Positions 52,698 to 62,194 are shown, counted from the stretch's first letter. The stretch: DNA of 64,000 bases from Bradyrhizobium septentrionale (GCF_011516645.4 NZ_CP088285.1:1240001-1304000); one strand, 5' to 3'. Notes: a model not told the origin generated them from the sequence alone. Made by a program: numbers and translations.

Positions 52698-54055
52698 CTC
52701 AATCCTGTTCCAATGTTGTCGAGTGCGATCACGCTGCCCTTGCGGGCGCTGCCACCGGCCTCGGCCTGCGCCAGGGCCTGAACGAGGTCTGCGATGATGT
52801 CGTCGGGGTGCTCGATCCCGACCGAGAGCCGCACGTAGCCAGGCGTGACGCCGGCCGCGAGCTGCTCCTCACCGGTGAGCTGCTGGTGGGTGGTCGAGGC
52901 CGGATGGATCGCCAGCGACCGCGCATCGCCGATATTGGCGACGTGATAGAACAGCTTCAGCGCATCGATGAAGCGACGGCCGGCCTCGACACCACCTTTC
53001 AGCTCAAAGCCGACGAGCGCGCCATAGCCCCCTTTCAGATAGGTGTCGGCGCGGCGCCGGTTCTCCCCCTGCTGCAGTCCCGGGAAGATCACTTGCGAGA
53101 CGGCGGGGTGCTTGACCAGGAAATCCGCCACCTTGATCGCATTCTCGTTGTGCTGGCGCAGCCGCAACGGTAGCGTTTCGAGCCCCTGGATGAACTGAAA
53201 GGCATTCTGCGGCGCGATCGCGGCGCCGAGATCGCGCAACAGCTTCACGCGCGCGCGCAAGATGTAGGCGATCGGACCGAGCGGCTTGGCCGCTTCCGTC
53301 CAGATCGCGCCGTGATAGGCGGCGTCGGGCTGGGACAGCAGCGGAAAGCGCTCGGCATGTGCCGCCCAGTCGAAATTGCCGCCGTCGACGATCGCGCCGC
53401 CGATCGACGTGCCGTGACCGCCGATATATTTCGTCGTCGAATAGACCACGATCGCGGCGCCATGATCGAACGGGCGCGCAACCAGCGGCACCGCCGTGTT
53501 GTCCAGAATCAGCGGCACACCGAGCGAGCGCCCGATGTCCGCGACCTCCCTGATCGGGAACACATTGAGCTTGGGATTGGGCAGGGTCTCGGCAAAATAG
53601 GCGCGGGTCTTCGCGTCGGTGGCGCGACGGAAATTCTCGGGGTCGGCCGGATCGACGAACCGTACCTCGATGCCGAACTGCTTCAGGGTTTGCGACAGCA
53701 GCGTCCAGGTGCCGCCATAGAGATCGGTGGAAGAGACGATGTTGTCGCCGGCCTGGGCAATGTTGAAGATCGCGAAGGCCGATGCGGTCTGGCCCGACGC
53801 CACCGCGAGCGCGCCGACGCCGCCTTCCAGCGCGGCGAGCCGTTCCTCGAAGGCATCCGCCGTCGGGTTCTTGATCCTTGTGTAGATCTGCCCGATCGAT
53901 TCCAACGCGAACAGCCGCGACGCATGGTCGGTGTTCTCGAACTGGAACGAGGTCGTCTGATAGATCGGAACCGCTACTGCGCCGGTCGCAGGATCCGACC
54001 GGTAGGACCCGCCGTGCAGGGCGAGCGTCTCGAGATTTTTCGTTTCGACCGGCAT
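52694..54055 (-). CDS. metY: O-acetylhomoserine sulfhydrylase (MetY)
   Basis: PLP enzyme that makes homocysteine from O-acetylhomoserine and sulfide. The 453-residue product has the Cys/Met-metabolism PLP fold: LALHGGSYRSDPATGAVAVP, PIYQTTSFQFENTDHA, YTRIKNPTADAFEERLAALE, the PLP-lysine region YSTTKYIGGHGTSIGGAI, RFIDALKLFYHVANIGDARS and HPASTTHQQLT, and GYVRLSVGIEHPDDI. Length is typical of MetY and longer than MetB/MetZ. It leads a two-gene operon with metQ and diverges from the frameshifted monooxygenase gene. It fits incorporation of sulfide released from organosulfur compounds. Confidence 0.93.
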   Translation of the reverse strand: MPVETKNLETLALHGGSYRSDPATGAVAVPIYQTTSFQFENTDHASRLFALESIGQIYTRIKNPTADAFEERLAALEGGVGALAVASGQTASAFAIFNIAQAGDNIVSSTDLYGGTWTLLSQTLKQFGIEVRFVDPADPENFRRATDAKTRAYFAETLPNPKLNVFPIREVADIGRSLGVPLILDNTAVPLVARPFDHGAAIVVYSTTKYIGGHGTSIGGAIVDGGNFDWAAHAERFPLLSQPDAAYHGAIWTEAAKPLGPIAYILRARVKLLRDLGAAIAPQNAFQFIQGLETLPLRLRQHNENAIKVADFLVKHPAVSQVIFPGLQQGENRRRADTYLKGGYGALVGFELKGGVEAGRRFIDALKLFYHVANIGDARSLAIHPASTTHQQLTGEEQLAAGVTPGYVRLSVGIEHPDDIIADLVQALAQAEAGGSARKGSVIALDNIGTGLR

Positions 54056-54469
54056 TTCGAAATCTCCTGGGATCGGTGAACCAAGCGTTGCAAGTCGCGA
54101 AATGATGCGCAGCGACTTTGCGGCTGTCGAGATGTCCAGGAAAATAGCGATGGACGTACTGGCGTCTCACGGAACGGCATCGTGAATTTTTCAGACGGCA
54201 CATCCGTCGCGACGCATTTGTTTCGTGTGTCGATGGCCATTGCCGGCGCGCGATATCGCGGATCACACAGCGCGGATCGCGCAGATGATCGCCTGCGCTC
54301 GCGGATTCCCAGAGACCTCCGGTCTCGACTTGAGGCGCCAATGAGCGTGACCCTGCTACCCGGGATTTCCGATACAGCAGGATTTTCACGCTTCCGCGCC
54401 GAATAGAAAACAAAGTCGCGCAGGCAAGCTGTTACGTTGTTCCGACAGGCTCCCTATCGGAACAGGTCG
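54056..54469. promoter_or_regulatory. Divergent control region between metY and the monooxygenase gene
   Basis: 414 bases with no gene. An inverted repeat GTTCCGA (54439-54445) / TCGGAAC (54457-54463) lies just before the monooxygenase start and could hide its ribosome site or bind a regulator. A second hairpin, GAGACC-TCC-GGTCTC, lies at about 54310-54324. I do not see the conserved SAM-II or SAM/SAH aptamer elements expected before alphaproteobacterial met genes. Confidence 0.45.
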
Positions 54470-55940
54470 ATGGCAAAATCAAAAGAGCTTCGCTTCAATG
54501 CGTTCAACATGATGGCGCCAAGCCACAACTGGGCCGGCCTGTGGTCGCATCCGCGCGACAGCTCGCTCAACTACAACTCACTCGACTATTGGGTCGACTA
54601 TGCCAAGACAGCCGAGCGAGGACTGCTCGACGGCATCTTCCTGGCTGACGTGTTCGGCATTTACGACGTCTACGGCAACACCCCGGACACGGCGCTCAGT
54701 CAGGCCGTTCAATTGCCGAACGCCGAGCCGACCCTGCTGGTCTCGGCCATGGCGCTGGTCACCAGGCATCTCGGCTTCGGCATCACGTCCAACCTCACCT
54801 ACGAACATCCCTACCAGTTTGCCCGTCGCTTCTCGACACTCGATCATCTCACCAACGGGCGGATCGGCTGGAACATCGTCACCGGCTATCTCGACAGCGG
54901 CGCCCGCGGCATGGGGCTTGAGGCGAACCGCGCGCATGACGAGCGCTACGAGGCGGCCGAGGAATTCCTCGCTGCGAGCTACAAATTATGGGAGGGCAGC
55001 TGGGAGGACGGCGCGGTGCGCCGGGACCGTGCGGCGCATCTTCACCGATCCGGCCAGGATCCATCCCGTCCGTCATCAAGGGGCGCACTACAAGGTCGAC
55101 GGCATCCATCTCGCGGAACCCTCTCCGCAACGCACGCCGCTTTTGTATCAGGCCGGCACCTCCAAGCGCGGCCGCGCCTTTGCGGCACGGCATGCGGAGG
55201 CGATCTTTCTCAACGGCCAGACCCGGCCGATTCTCGCCCGCGCCGTCCGCGACATCAGGAGCGCGGCAAAGGAGTTTGGCCGCGATCCCTACGATATCCG
55301 CCTGTTTGCCGGCGCGACCGTGATCGTCGCGCCGACCCGCGCAGAGGCCGAGGATCTGCTCGCGGACTATGCCGCGCATGTCGACCAGGCCGGTCAGCTG
55401 GCTCTGCTCTCGGGCTGGACCGGCATCGATTTCTCGACCTACCGCCCCGACCAGGCGGTGCAATATGTCGAGAGCAACGCGATCCAGTCGATGGTCGAGA
55501 ATTTCACCGTGCGCAGCGATCGCCCGGTCAAGGTCGGCGACCTCGCAACGCTGAGCCGCGTCGGCGCGCGCTCGCCCTTCGTGGTCGGCTCGCCGCAGGA
55601 TGTCGCGGACGAGTTGATCGCCTGGGCGGATGAAACCGACGTCGACGGCTTCAACCTGTTCCGCCTCGTCGCACCGGAATCGCTTGATGCCTTCGTCGAC
55701 CTCGTGGTGCCGGAGCTGCAGTCACGCGGGGTCTACAAGACGGCCTATCGCGAGGGTACGCTGCGGGAAAAGCTGTTCCCCGGCCGCGGTCCGCGGCTTC
55801 ACGCCACGCATCCCGGCGCGAGCTACCGGCTCGCACCGTCGAAGACGGTCCGTCCCGACGCCGCCGAAAAGGATGGCCTACCGGCGACGGGTACCCCTCA
55901 CCAGGTCGCGGCTACCAGCTCGGCAGCACGGCGCCCTTGA
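54470..55940 (+). pseudogene. NtaA/SnaA-type LLM flavin monooxygenase, frameshifted
   Basis: FMNH2-dependent monooxygenase of the nitrilotriacetate/pristinamycin/DszA group, which oxygenates sulfones, sulfonates or similar compounds. From the ATG at 54470 the family sequence is clear: FNMMAPSHNWAGLWSHPRDS, LDGIFLADVFGIYDVY, LTYEHPYQFARRFSTLDHL, NGRIGWNIVTGYLDSGARGM and LWEGSWEDGAV. The frame breaks at about 55020-55035, and the rest continues in another frame (RRIFTDPARIHPVRHQGAHY, RTPLLYQAGTSKRGRAFAA, NFTVRSDRP, DGFNLFRLVAPESLDAFVDL). Both halves are well preserved, so a very recent mutation or sequencing error is likely. The end overlaps the convergent metQ gene by 29 bases. Confidence 0.88.
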
Positions 55941-56694
55941 ACTTGGTCAAGACGAACTCCTTGACCTCGGGCGTGTGATAGCTGTCCACCAGGATCTTGA
56001 CCCACGGCTTGTCCTTGTCCGCAGCGCGAACCGCGATCAAATTGACGTAGGGTCCCTTCGGATCCTCGCGCAGGATCGGATCCTTGACCGGATCGAGGCC
56101 GGCCTGGGTGGCATAGTTCGTGTTGATCACGGCCGCGTCGACGTCGTCGAGCGCACGCGGTGACTGCGCCGCATCGACCTCGACGAATTTGAACTTCTTG
56201 GGATTGTCCGCGACATCAAGGACCGTGGGCTTGAAGCCAACGCCGTCCTTCAGCTTGATCGCACCCTTGTCGCGCAGCAGCAGCAATGCCCGGCCGCCAT
56301 TGGTGGGATCGTTCGGGATCGAGATCTTGCCGCCGTCCGGAACATCGGCCCAGCTCTTGTGCTTCTTGGAATAGACCCCGAGCGGAAAGTTGACCGTCAG
56401 GCCGACCGGCTCGATCTTGTAGCCGCGATCGGTCTTCTGATTGTCGAGATAGGGCTGGTTCTGAAACGAATTGGCCTGGATGTCGCCGGCATCGAGCGCC
56501 GCGTTCGGCACCACATAGTCGGAGAACTCGACGAGCTGGATATCGAGCCCGTTCTTGGCCGCGATCGGCTTCACCGCCTCGAGGATTTGCGCATGCGGCC
56601 CGGGCGTCACGCCGATCTTGATCGCTTCCGCCGAGGCGGCGGCCGACCAGATCGCCAGCACGCCGGCAAGCACAATAATGGGACGAAAGGACAT
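55912..56694 (-). CDS. metQ: MetQ/NlpA-family substrate-binding protein (second copy)
   Basis: A 260-residue exported protein with signal peptide (VLAGVLAIWSAAASA) and no lipobox Cys. Family motifs are IKIGVTPGPHAQILEAVKPI, VEFSDYVVPNAALDAGDIQA, GVYSKKHKSWADVPDGGKIS, PNDPTNGGRALLLLRDKGAI, DVADNPKKFKFVEVDAAQSP and ALDDVDAAVINTNYA. This copy is closer to classical MetQ than the first. It is the last gene of the flavoprotein-ferredoxin-metN-metI-metQ operon, 64 bases after metI. Confidence 0.9.
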   Translation of the reverse strand: MSFRPIIVLAGVLAIWSAAASAEAIKIGVTPGPHAQILEAVKPIAAKNGLDIQLVEFSDYVVPNAALDAGDIQANSFQNQPYLDNQKTDRGYKIEPVGLTVNFPLGVYSKKHKSWADVPDGGKISIPNDPTNGGRALLLLRDKGAIKLKDGVGFKPTVLDVADNPKKFKFVEVDAAQSPRALDDVDAAVINTNYATQAGLDPVKDPILREDPKGPYVNLIAVRAADKDKPWVKILVDSYHTPEVKEFVLTKFKGAVLPSW

Positions 56695-56758
56695 TTTGGT
56701 CTCCGTAGGAACTTAGCAATGACAAACAGCCCCGAAGGGATCGCGACGGATTCCCGTC

Positions 56759-57430
56759 TCAACTATGGCGCAGGCGGCGGTTGACGCGGCGGGCGAGATA
56801 ATCGCCGGCGGTCTGCACCGTTTGCACCAGCGCGATCAGGACGACGACCACCGCCAGCATCATTTCCGGCATGAAGCGCTGGTAGCCGTAGCGGATGCCG
56901 AGGTCCCCGAGCCCGCCGCCGCCGACCGCCCCGACCATCGCCGAATAGCCGAGCAGGCTGACCACCGCGAGCGTCAGCGCGAGCACCAGGCCGGGCAGCG
57001 CCTCGGGGATGAGCACCTTCAGCACGATCTGCAGCGGGCTGGCGCCGAACGACGATGCGGTCTCGATCAATCCGGCATCGACCTCGCGGATCGCGGCCTC
57101 GACCAGTCGTGCGATGAACGGCGTCGCCGCGATGGTCAGCGGCACGATCGCCGCGCCCGAGCCGATCGAGGTGCCCGCGATCAGGCGCGTGAACGGGATG
57201 ATGGCAACCACCAGGATGATGAACGGCGTCGAGCGCGTCGCGTTCACGATGATGCCCAGCATGCTGTTGACCGCCGGCGCCGCGAACAACTCCCCTTTGC
57301 GGCTGGTGGCCAGGAAGACGCCGATCGGCAGCCCGAACGCGGTGGCGATCAATGCAGCGATCGACACCATGAACAGGCTCTCGCCGGTGGCCTGAACGAT
57401 CAGGTTGATGAGTTCACGCGACATAGCCAA
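56759..57430 (-). CDS. metI: MetI-type ABC permease
   Basis: A 223-residue inner-membrane permease with five membrane segments, including SLFMVSIAALIATAFGLPIG and VLALTLAVVSLLGYSAMVGA. The EAA loop that touches the ATPase is seen in EVDAGLIETASSFGASPLQI. The family-typical ATRSTPFIILVVAIIPF is present. The start is the ATG at 57430 or two codons later at 57424; either overlaps the end of metN, so they are co-translated. With MetN and MetQ it forms the methionine-type importer. Confidence 0.92.
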   Translation of the reverse strand: MAMSRELINLIVQATGESLFMVSIAALIATAFGLPIGVFLATSRKGELFAAPAVNSMLGIIVNATRSTPFIILVVAIIPFTRLIAGTSIGSGAAIVPLTIAATPFIARLVEAAIREVDAGLIETASSFGASPLQIVLKVLIPEALPGLVLALTLAVVSLLGYSAMVGAVGGGGLGDLGIRYGYQRFMPEMMLAVVVVLIALVQTVQTAGDYLARRVNRRLRHS

Positions 57431-58538
57431 GGCGCTCCACCGGAAGGTTATGCTGGGAGAGATAGGACGCCGCCTTGTCGGCCGCGGGCTCGCCGCCGGG
57501 AATGCCCAACGTCAATGAGCCGACATGCTGGCCTCCGATCTCGTCGATCCGGGCCGACAGCAGCGCCACATCGATCGACAGCTCGCGCGCCAGGCGGGCG
57601 ACGATGGTGTCGCCGGCATCGGCGCCACGAACCTGCACGCGAACGACGGCCTGGCCGCCCACGACCGGCTGCGGCTGCAAGCGGCTTGCCAACGACACCG
57701 GAACGCTGTCGCCGACCACCTCCGACAGAAAGGCCTGCGTAACCGGATGGCCGGGATGCGTGAAGATATCCGCGACATGGCCGCGTTCGACGATGTAGCC
57801 GCCGTCGATCACCACGACTTCCTTGGCGAGCTGACGGACCACTGACATTTCGTGGGTGATCAGGATGATGGTGACGCCAAGCTCGCGGTTGATGTTCGCG
57901 AGGAGGTCCAGGATCGAGCGAGTGGTTTGCGGATCGAGCGCCGAGGTCGCCTCGTCCGACAGCAGCACGTTCGGCCGCGTCGCCAGCGCGCGGGCGATGC
58001 CGATGCGTTGCTTCTGGCCGCCCGACAGCTCGGACGGATAGCGATCGTATTTGTCGGCGATGCCGACGAGCTCGAGCAACTCCGCGACGCGGACCGCAAT
58101 GTCGGCCCTCGACCAGCCCGCGATCTCGAGCGGCAGTGCGATATTGTCGGCCGCGGTGCGCGACGACAGCAGGTTGAAATGCTGGAAGATCATGCCTATC
58201 GAGCGCTGCGCCAGCCGTAGCTCGCGGCCCGCTAGTCCGGAGATGTCGCGCCCATCGACGATGACACGGCCGCTCGATGGCTTCTCCAGACCGTTGATCA
58301 GCCGCACCAGGCTGGATTTGCCGGCGCCGGAACGACCGATCACGCCGGTGATCGAGCCGCGCGGAATCGCAAAGTCGATGCCTTGCAAAGCCTGCACGCT
58401 CGGCTTGTCGCGGTAGGCCGGATAGGCCTTCGAGACCTGCTCGAACCGGACCATCGCGTCCACCGCGCTCGGCGGATGCGCGGCGGGTAGCAGCGGCTCG
58501 ACGGGCCGAACCGCCGTCAGGGATTGATGCACGTTCAT
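57414..58538 (-). CDS. metN: MetN-type ABC ATPase with C-terminal NIL regulatory domain
   Basis: A 374-residue ATPase. Walker A is GRSGAGKSSL, the Q-loop FQHFNLLSSRTAADNIALP is typical of MetN, the signature is LSGGQKQR, Walker B is NVLLSDEATSALDP and the H-loop ILITHEM. The C-terminal ~90 residues form the NIL domain, which in MetN binds methionine and inhibits transport (residues about 290-374). It has a ~28-residue N-terminal extension before the ATPase fold. It is third in the operon, 49 bases after the ferredoxin gene. Confidence 0.93.
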   Translation of the reverse strand: MNVHQSLTAVRPVEPLLPAAHPPSAVDAMVRFEQVSKAYPAYRDKPSVQALQGIDFAIPRGSITGVIGRSGAGKSSLVRLINGLEKPSSGRVIVDGRDISGLAGRELRLAQRSIGMIFQHFNLLSSRTAADNIALPLEIAGWSRADIAVRVAELLELVGIADKYDRYPSELSGGQKQRIGIARALATRPNVLLSDEATSALDPQTTRSILDLLANINRELGVTIILITHEMSVVRQLAKEVVVIDGGYIVERGHVADIFTHPGHPVTQAFLSEVVGDSVPVSLASRLQPQPVVGGQAVVRVQVRGADAGDTIVARLARELSIDVALLSARIDEIGGQHVGSLTLGIPGGEPAADKAASYLSQHNLPVERLGYVA

Positions 58539-58587
58539 TCAGTCAGTCCATTAGGTCGCTTTGGTCGCCGCGATCGCGGCCGAGGCT

Positions 58588-58908
58588 TCAATGACCAAAG
58601 AGCAGATAGCTGCGGTCGATGCCGCGGCGATCGCTGGTGTCGTCGGTCCAGCCCACCGCCCGGCGGTAGCTGCCCATCCTGTCCGTTTGCCTGAGCGCAA
58701 CGAGGTCGATCGGCTGCGCCTGATCCGCAAAGGGCGAGACATAGAGCGCATCCTCGGGACAGTAGAGCTCGCAGAGGAAGCAGGTCTGGCAATCGCTTTG
58801 CCGGGCGATTACCGGAATTCCATCGGTCTTGTCAAATACGTTGGTCGGGCAGACGTTGACACAGATGTCACAGGACGTGCAGCGTTCGGCGTCGATAATT
58901 TCGATCAC
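58588..58908 (-). CDS. Dicluster 4Fe-4S ferredoxin-like protein
   Basis: A 106-residue protein with two cluster motifs: CTSCDICVNVCP (residues 10-21) and CQTCFLCELYCP (40-51), each CxxCxxCxxxCP, as in 2[4Fe-4S] ferredoxins and the AprB subunit of APS reductase. A ~50-residue tail follows (GSYRRAVGWTDDTSDRRG). Its GTG start overlaps the stop of the flavoprotein gene (GTGA). It probably shuttles electrons for that flavoprotein. Confidence 0.9.
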   Translation of the reverse strand: MIEIIDAERCTSCDICVNVCPTNVFDKTDGIPVIARQSDCQTCFLCELYCPEDALYVSPFADQAQPIDLVALRQTDRMGSYRRAVGWTDDTSDRRGIDRSYLLFGH

Positions 58909-60533
58909 TCCGCGGCCTCCGCATAGCTCGCCTCGGCATGGGGCTGGGCCGCAGTCCATATCTCGTCGAGACCTCCGGTCGTCACATAATGCCGCTGCCG
59001 GTCGTCCTGGTTGGGGAAGTCGTCGCGGCGATGCATGCCGCGGCTTTCCTGACGGGCGAGCGCGCTGCGGTACATCCACCGAGCGGTCGCCAGCATCGCG
59101 GCGGCCTCGCGCGCCCGCAAGATCTCGGACTTCCCGGCGGCGTCCGCTTCCGACACATCGCGCCACGCCGCATCGAGACGTCCGAGCGCTCCCTCAAGTC
59201 GCGACGCTTCCCGGAAATAGTTCAGCTCATAAGGGAAGACCTCGTCCTGAACCGTCTTCGCCAGCGCGGCCGGCTCGAACGCACGGCGCTGCCGGCTCCG
59301 AAAGCCGACGGCTCCCGCGGACGATAATCTGCGCCTGGCGGTCGGCCCAATTTGCCTGGCGTAGTCGGCTGCGCCCTGCCCCGCCCAGGTTCCCGACGAC
59401 ATTGCCCAGGCGGCGTTGTGGCTGCCGCCGCCGGTGAAGCCACCGCAGATCAATTCACGCGTCGCCGCGTCGCCCGCCGCATAGAGGCCGGGCACGCTGG
59501 TGGCGCAGCTGTCGTCGACGATACGAAGGCCGCCCGTGCCGCGAACCGTGCCCTCCAGCCGCAATGTCACCGGAAAGCGGTCCTTGAACGGATCGATCCC
59601 GGTGCGATCGAACGGCAGGAAGAAATTCGGCTGCGATGCGCGCATGTGACGCTGCACGTCGTCATCGGCCTTGTCGAGACAGGCATAGACCGGCCCCTGG
59701 AGCAGTGCGCGCGCAATCGCCGATCGTCCGCCCTTCGACGCCGCGCCCGGCACCACGCTGCCGTCGTCATAGCTGAAGGTGGCCCAGCCGTAGAACAATG
59801 TCTTGGTCACCGAGCCGAACGCTGGTGAGATCGCGTAAGGATTGGAGAACTCCATGCTGCTGAACTCGGCGCCGACCTCCGCGGCCATCAGATAGCCGTC
59901 GCCGGTCAGCACGTTCGATCCGAGCGTCTTGCTGAGGAAGGCGCAGCCCCCGGTCGCGATCACGACCGCCCTGGCGCGTACCGTCCAGCGGTCCTGCTTT
60001 TGCCGGCGGATGCCGCTGGCGCCGGCGACAGCCCCGTCGTCGTCGACGAGCAGTTCGAGCGCCGGACTGTGATCGAGAATGGTGACGCCGGCCTGCTTGC
60101 TGCGTTTGCGCATCAGGCGCATGTACTCAGGCCCTTGCAACGAATTGCGCTGCGACGCGCCGCGATCGTCCACCGGATAGGGATAACCCCAGTCGGCCAG
60201 CCGGTTGCTCTGCTGATAGGTCCGGTCGAGCACGCGCGCCATCCAGCGACGGTCCTGCAGATGGCCGCCCATCTTCTCGCGGTTGGCCATCGCGGCCTCG
60301 CGCAAGGCGGGATCGGGATCGATGTACCAAACGCCGGTTCCCGCCGCGGCGGTCGCCCCCGAGGTGCCGCAGAAACCCTTGTCGGCGAGCACCACCCGCG
60401 CACCGCGCTGCGCCGCGCTGACCGCAGCCCAGGTCCCCGCGGGTCCGCCACCGATCACCAGAACGTCGGCCTCAAACGCGACCGAGCCGTCAGGCGCGGA
60501 CACGCGCTCGGCGCGATGAGTTTGGTTCGGCAT
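58905..60533 (-). CDS. FAD-dependent oxidoreductase of the fumarate reductase/AprA type
   Basis: A 542-residue flavoprotein. The FAD-binding Rossmann motif VLVIGGGPAGTWAAVSAAQR lies at residues 24-43. The second FAD segment TSVPGLYAAGDAATRELICG and VVIATGGCAFLSKTL are typical of succinate dehydrogenase/fumarate reductase and APS reductase alpha subunits. The C-terminal helical region ends with RGMHRRDDFPNQDD, the part that in AprA/SdhA contacts the iron-sulfur subunit. The coupled ferredoxin gene supports an AprAB-like heterodimer. Location upstream of metNIQ and among monooxygenase genes suggests redox work on a sulfur compound; true APS reduction is uncertain. Confidence 0.88.
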   Translation of the reverse strand: MPNQTHRAERVSAPDGSVAFEADVLVIGGGPAGTWAAVSAAQRGARVVLADKGFCGTSGATAAAGTGVWYIDPDPALREAAMANREKMGGHLQDRRWMARVLDRTYQQSNRLADWGYPYPVDDRGASQRNSLQGPEYMRLMRKRSKQAGVTILDHSPALELLVDDDGAVAGASGIRRQKQDRWTVRARAVVIATGGCAFLSKTLGSNVLTGDGYLMAAEVGAEFSSMEFSNPYAISPAFGSVTKTLFYGWATFSYDDGSVVPGAASKGGRSAIARALLQGPVYACLDKADDDVQRHMRASQPNFFLPFDRTGIDPFKDRFPVTLRLEGTVRGTGGLRIVDDSCATSVPGLYAAGDAATRELICGGFTGGGSHNAAWAMSSGTWAGQGAADYARQIGPTARRRLSSAGAVGFRSRQRRAFEPAALAKTVQDEVFPYELNYFREASRLEGALGRLDAAWRDVSEADAAGKSEILRAREAAAMLATARWMYRSALARQESRGMHRRDDFPNQDDRQRHYVTTGGLDEIWTAAQPHAEASYAEAAE

Positions 60534-60848
60534 GATTCACGGCTCCAGGCAGGATCGATCGCGATGATGTGGCGCGTCGCGATATCGTGGCCCGCGCAGG
60601 CCCGCCCTGGCAATTTCAGATATTCGCGGAGACTTGGACGAAGCTTTCACCCGCCTCACCGCACGAAGAAGATTCATGTTGCGGCGCGCCGGATGTTGCG
60701 TCATCGGCAGGAAGCGCGACATGGACTTGCGCACAGGATCGCTGCGGGGGGACGGATATTTCTTTTTGCCCGCACCTGCCCACGACGCATTCTCGCGCAC
60801 GCATCGGGCCGGTATCTAGCGACAAGCATCACCGCAGATACGGCAGCC
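60534..60848. promoter_or_regulatory. Divergent region between the flavoprotein operon and an LLM monooxygenase gene
   Basis: 315 bases without a gene. It must hold promoters for both directions. No repeat or known riboswitch element stands out. Confidence 0.4.
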
Positions 60849-62189
60849 ATGTCTCATCGTCAGCTTCATCTCAACGTCAATCTTCTGCATTCCGGCGTCT
60901 ATGCGTCCGCCTGGCGACTGCCGGACAGCGACCCGCGTGCCTGCTTCGACGTCGGCCATTACGTGCGCGTCGCAGAGATCGCGGAGCGTGGCAAGCTCGA
61001 CGCGATCTTCCTCGCCGATACGCCTGCCATCACCGACCGCATCGACTATCGTTCGTTCATGTCGCTGGAGCCGACCATCGTGCTGGCGATCGTCGCCGCC
61101 GCAACCACCCATATCGGGCTGATCGCGACGGCCTCGACGACCTACAACGAGCCCTACAACATCGCACGCCGCTTCGCGACGCTCGACCTGGCGAGCGGTG
61201 GCCGCGCCGGCTGGAATGCCGTGACCACGGCCGACGCGTCAGCCGGCCGCAATTTCGGTCTCCCCAACGTGCTCGAGCACAAGGCGCGCTATGACCGTGC
61301 CAAGGAGTTCGCCGAGGTCGTGCATGCGCTGTGGGACAGCTGGGAAGACGATGCCTTTGTCGGCGACAAGACGAGCGCGCGGTTCGTCGATACGTCAAAA
61401 GTTCACGCGATCGGACATCGCGGCACCCACTACAGCGTGGCCGGACCGCTCAACGTCCCGCGCTCGCCGCAGGGACGTCCCGTCACCGTTCAGGCCGGCG
61501 GATCGAGCGACGGCCGCGACCTCGCCGCCGCGCAGGCCGAAGCGGTGTTCACGCTTGCGCAGACGATCGATGAAAGCGTCGCCTATGCCCGCGATCTGCG
61601 TGCGCGTGCCGCAGCCTACGGCCGCGCTGGTAGTTCAATCGTGATCCTGCCGGGACTGGCAACCGTCATCGGCAGCACGGAAGCGGAAGCCAGGCGGCGC
61701 CAGGGCGAGCTTTGGGAGTTGGTCCCGATCGAATACAGCCTTGCGCGGCTTGCCGGCACATTGCAAATCGACCCCGCCGCTCTCGATCTCGACAAGCCCC
61801 TGCCCGATCCATTGCCGCTGCCGGCCAACGCCAACCACACCATGTTCCAGGGAACGGTGAACATCGCGCGACGCGGCAGCCTTACCGTCCGTGAGTTGCT
61901 GCGCGCCCTCGGCGGCGGCGTCGGCCACAGGATCATCGTCGGTACGCCCGAACAGATCGCCGACGACATCGAGGCCTGGTTCAAGGCGGGTGCGGCCGAT
62001 GGCTTCAACCTGATGCCGGATGTGCTGCCCACCGGATTGGAGGTTTTCGTCGATACAGTGGTGCCGATCCTGCAGCGCCGCGGCCTGTTCCGCACCGACT
62101 ATGCCGGCACCACGCTGCGCGATCACTTCGGATTGCCGCGACCGGTCAGCCGGTTTGCGCAGGCGCCGGCGGCCGCGACAAGCGCTTGA
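60849..62189 (+). CDS. NtaA/SnaA-type LLM flavin-dependent monooxygenase
   Basis: A 446-residue FMNH2-dependent enzyme of the nitrilotriacetate monooxygenase/DszA-SnaA group. It begins LHLNVNLLHSGVYASAWRLP, then LDAIFLADTPA, NEPYNIARRFATLDLASGG, RAGWNAVTT, LWDSWEDDAFV, GTHYSVAGPLNVPRSPQGRP, VQAGGSSDGRDLAA and, at the end, DGFNLMPDVLPTGLEVFVD. I chose the ATG at 60849; a longer open frame upstream is only antisense to the flavoprotein gene. It converges with the next LLM gene with 5 bases between stops. Substrate likely an organosulfur compound. Confidence 0.9.
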   Translation: MSHRQLHLNVNLLHSGVYASAWRLPDSDPRACFDVGHYVRVAEIAERGKLDAIFLADTPAITDRIDYRSFMSLEPTIVLAIVAAATTHIGLIATASTTYNEPYNIARRFATLDLASGGRAGWNAVTTADASAGRNFGLPNVLEHKARYDRAKEFAEVVHALWDSWEDDAFVGDKTSARFVDTSKVHAIGHRGTHYSVAGPLNVPRSPQGRPVTVQAGGSSDGRDLAAAQAEAVFTLAQTIDESVAYARDLRARAAAYGRAGSSIVILPGLATVIGSTEAEARRRQGELWELVPIEYSLARLAGTLQIDPAALDLDKPLPDPLPLPANANHTMFQGTVNIARRGSLTVRELLRALGGGVGHRIIVGTPEQIADDIEAWFKAGAADGFNLMPDVLPTGLEVFVDTVVPILQRRGLFRTDYAGTTLRDHFGLPRPVSRFAQAPAAATSA

Positions 62190-62194
62190 TCCGG

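Noticed and set aside
54056..54180. SAM-II-like riboswitch before metY
   Set aside because: A CTTGCA and a T-rich stretch are present, but the pairing stems and the downstream conserved GCTAAA element are missing.
58588..59166. Longer ferredoxin starting upstream
   Set aside because: The upstream part overlaps the flavoprotein in another frame; the GTG at 58908 overlaps its stop and begins the normal ferredoxin fold.
60000..60848. N-terminal extension of the LLM monooxygenase at 60849
   Set aside because: The upstream frame is antisense to the flavoprotein gene and shows no family similarity; the family start is at MSHRQLHLNV.
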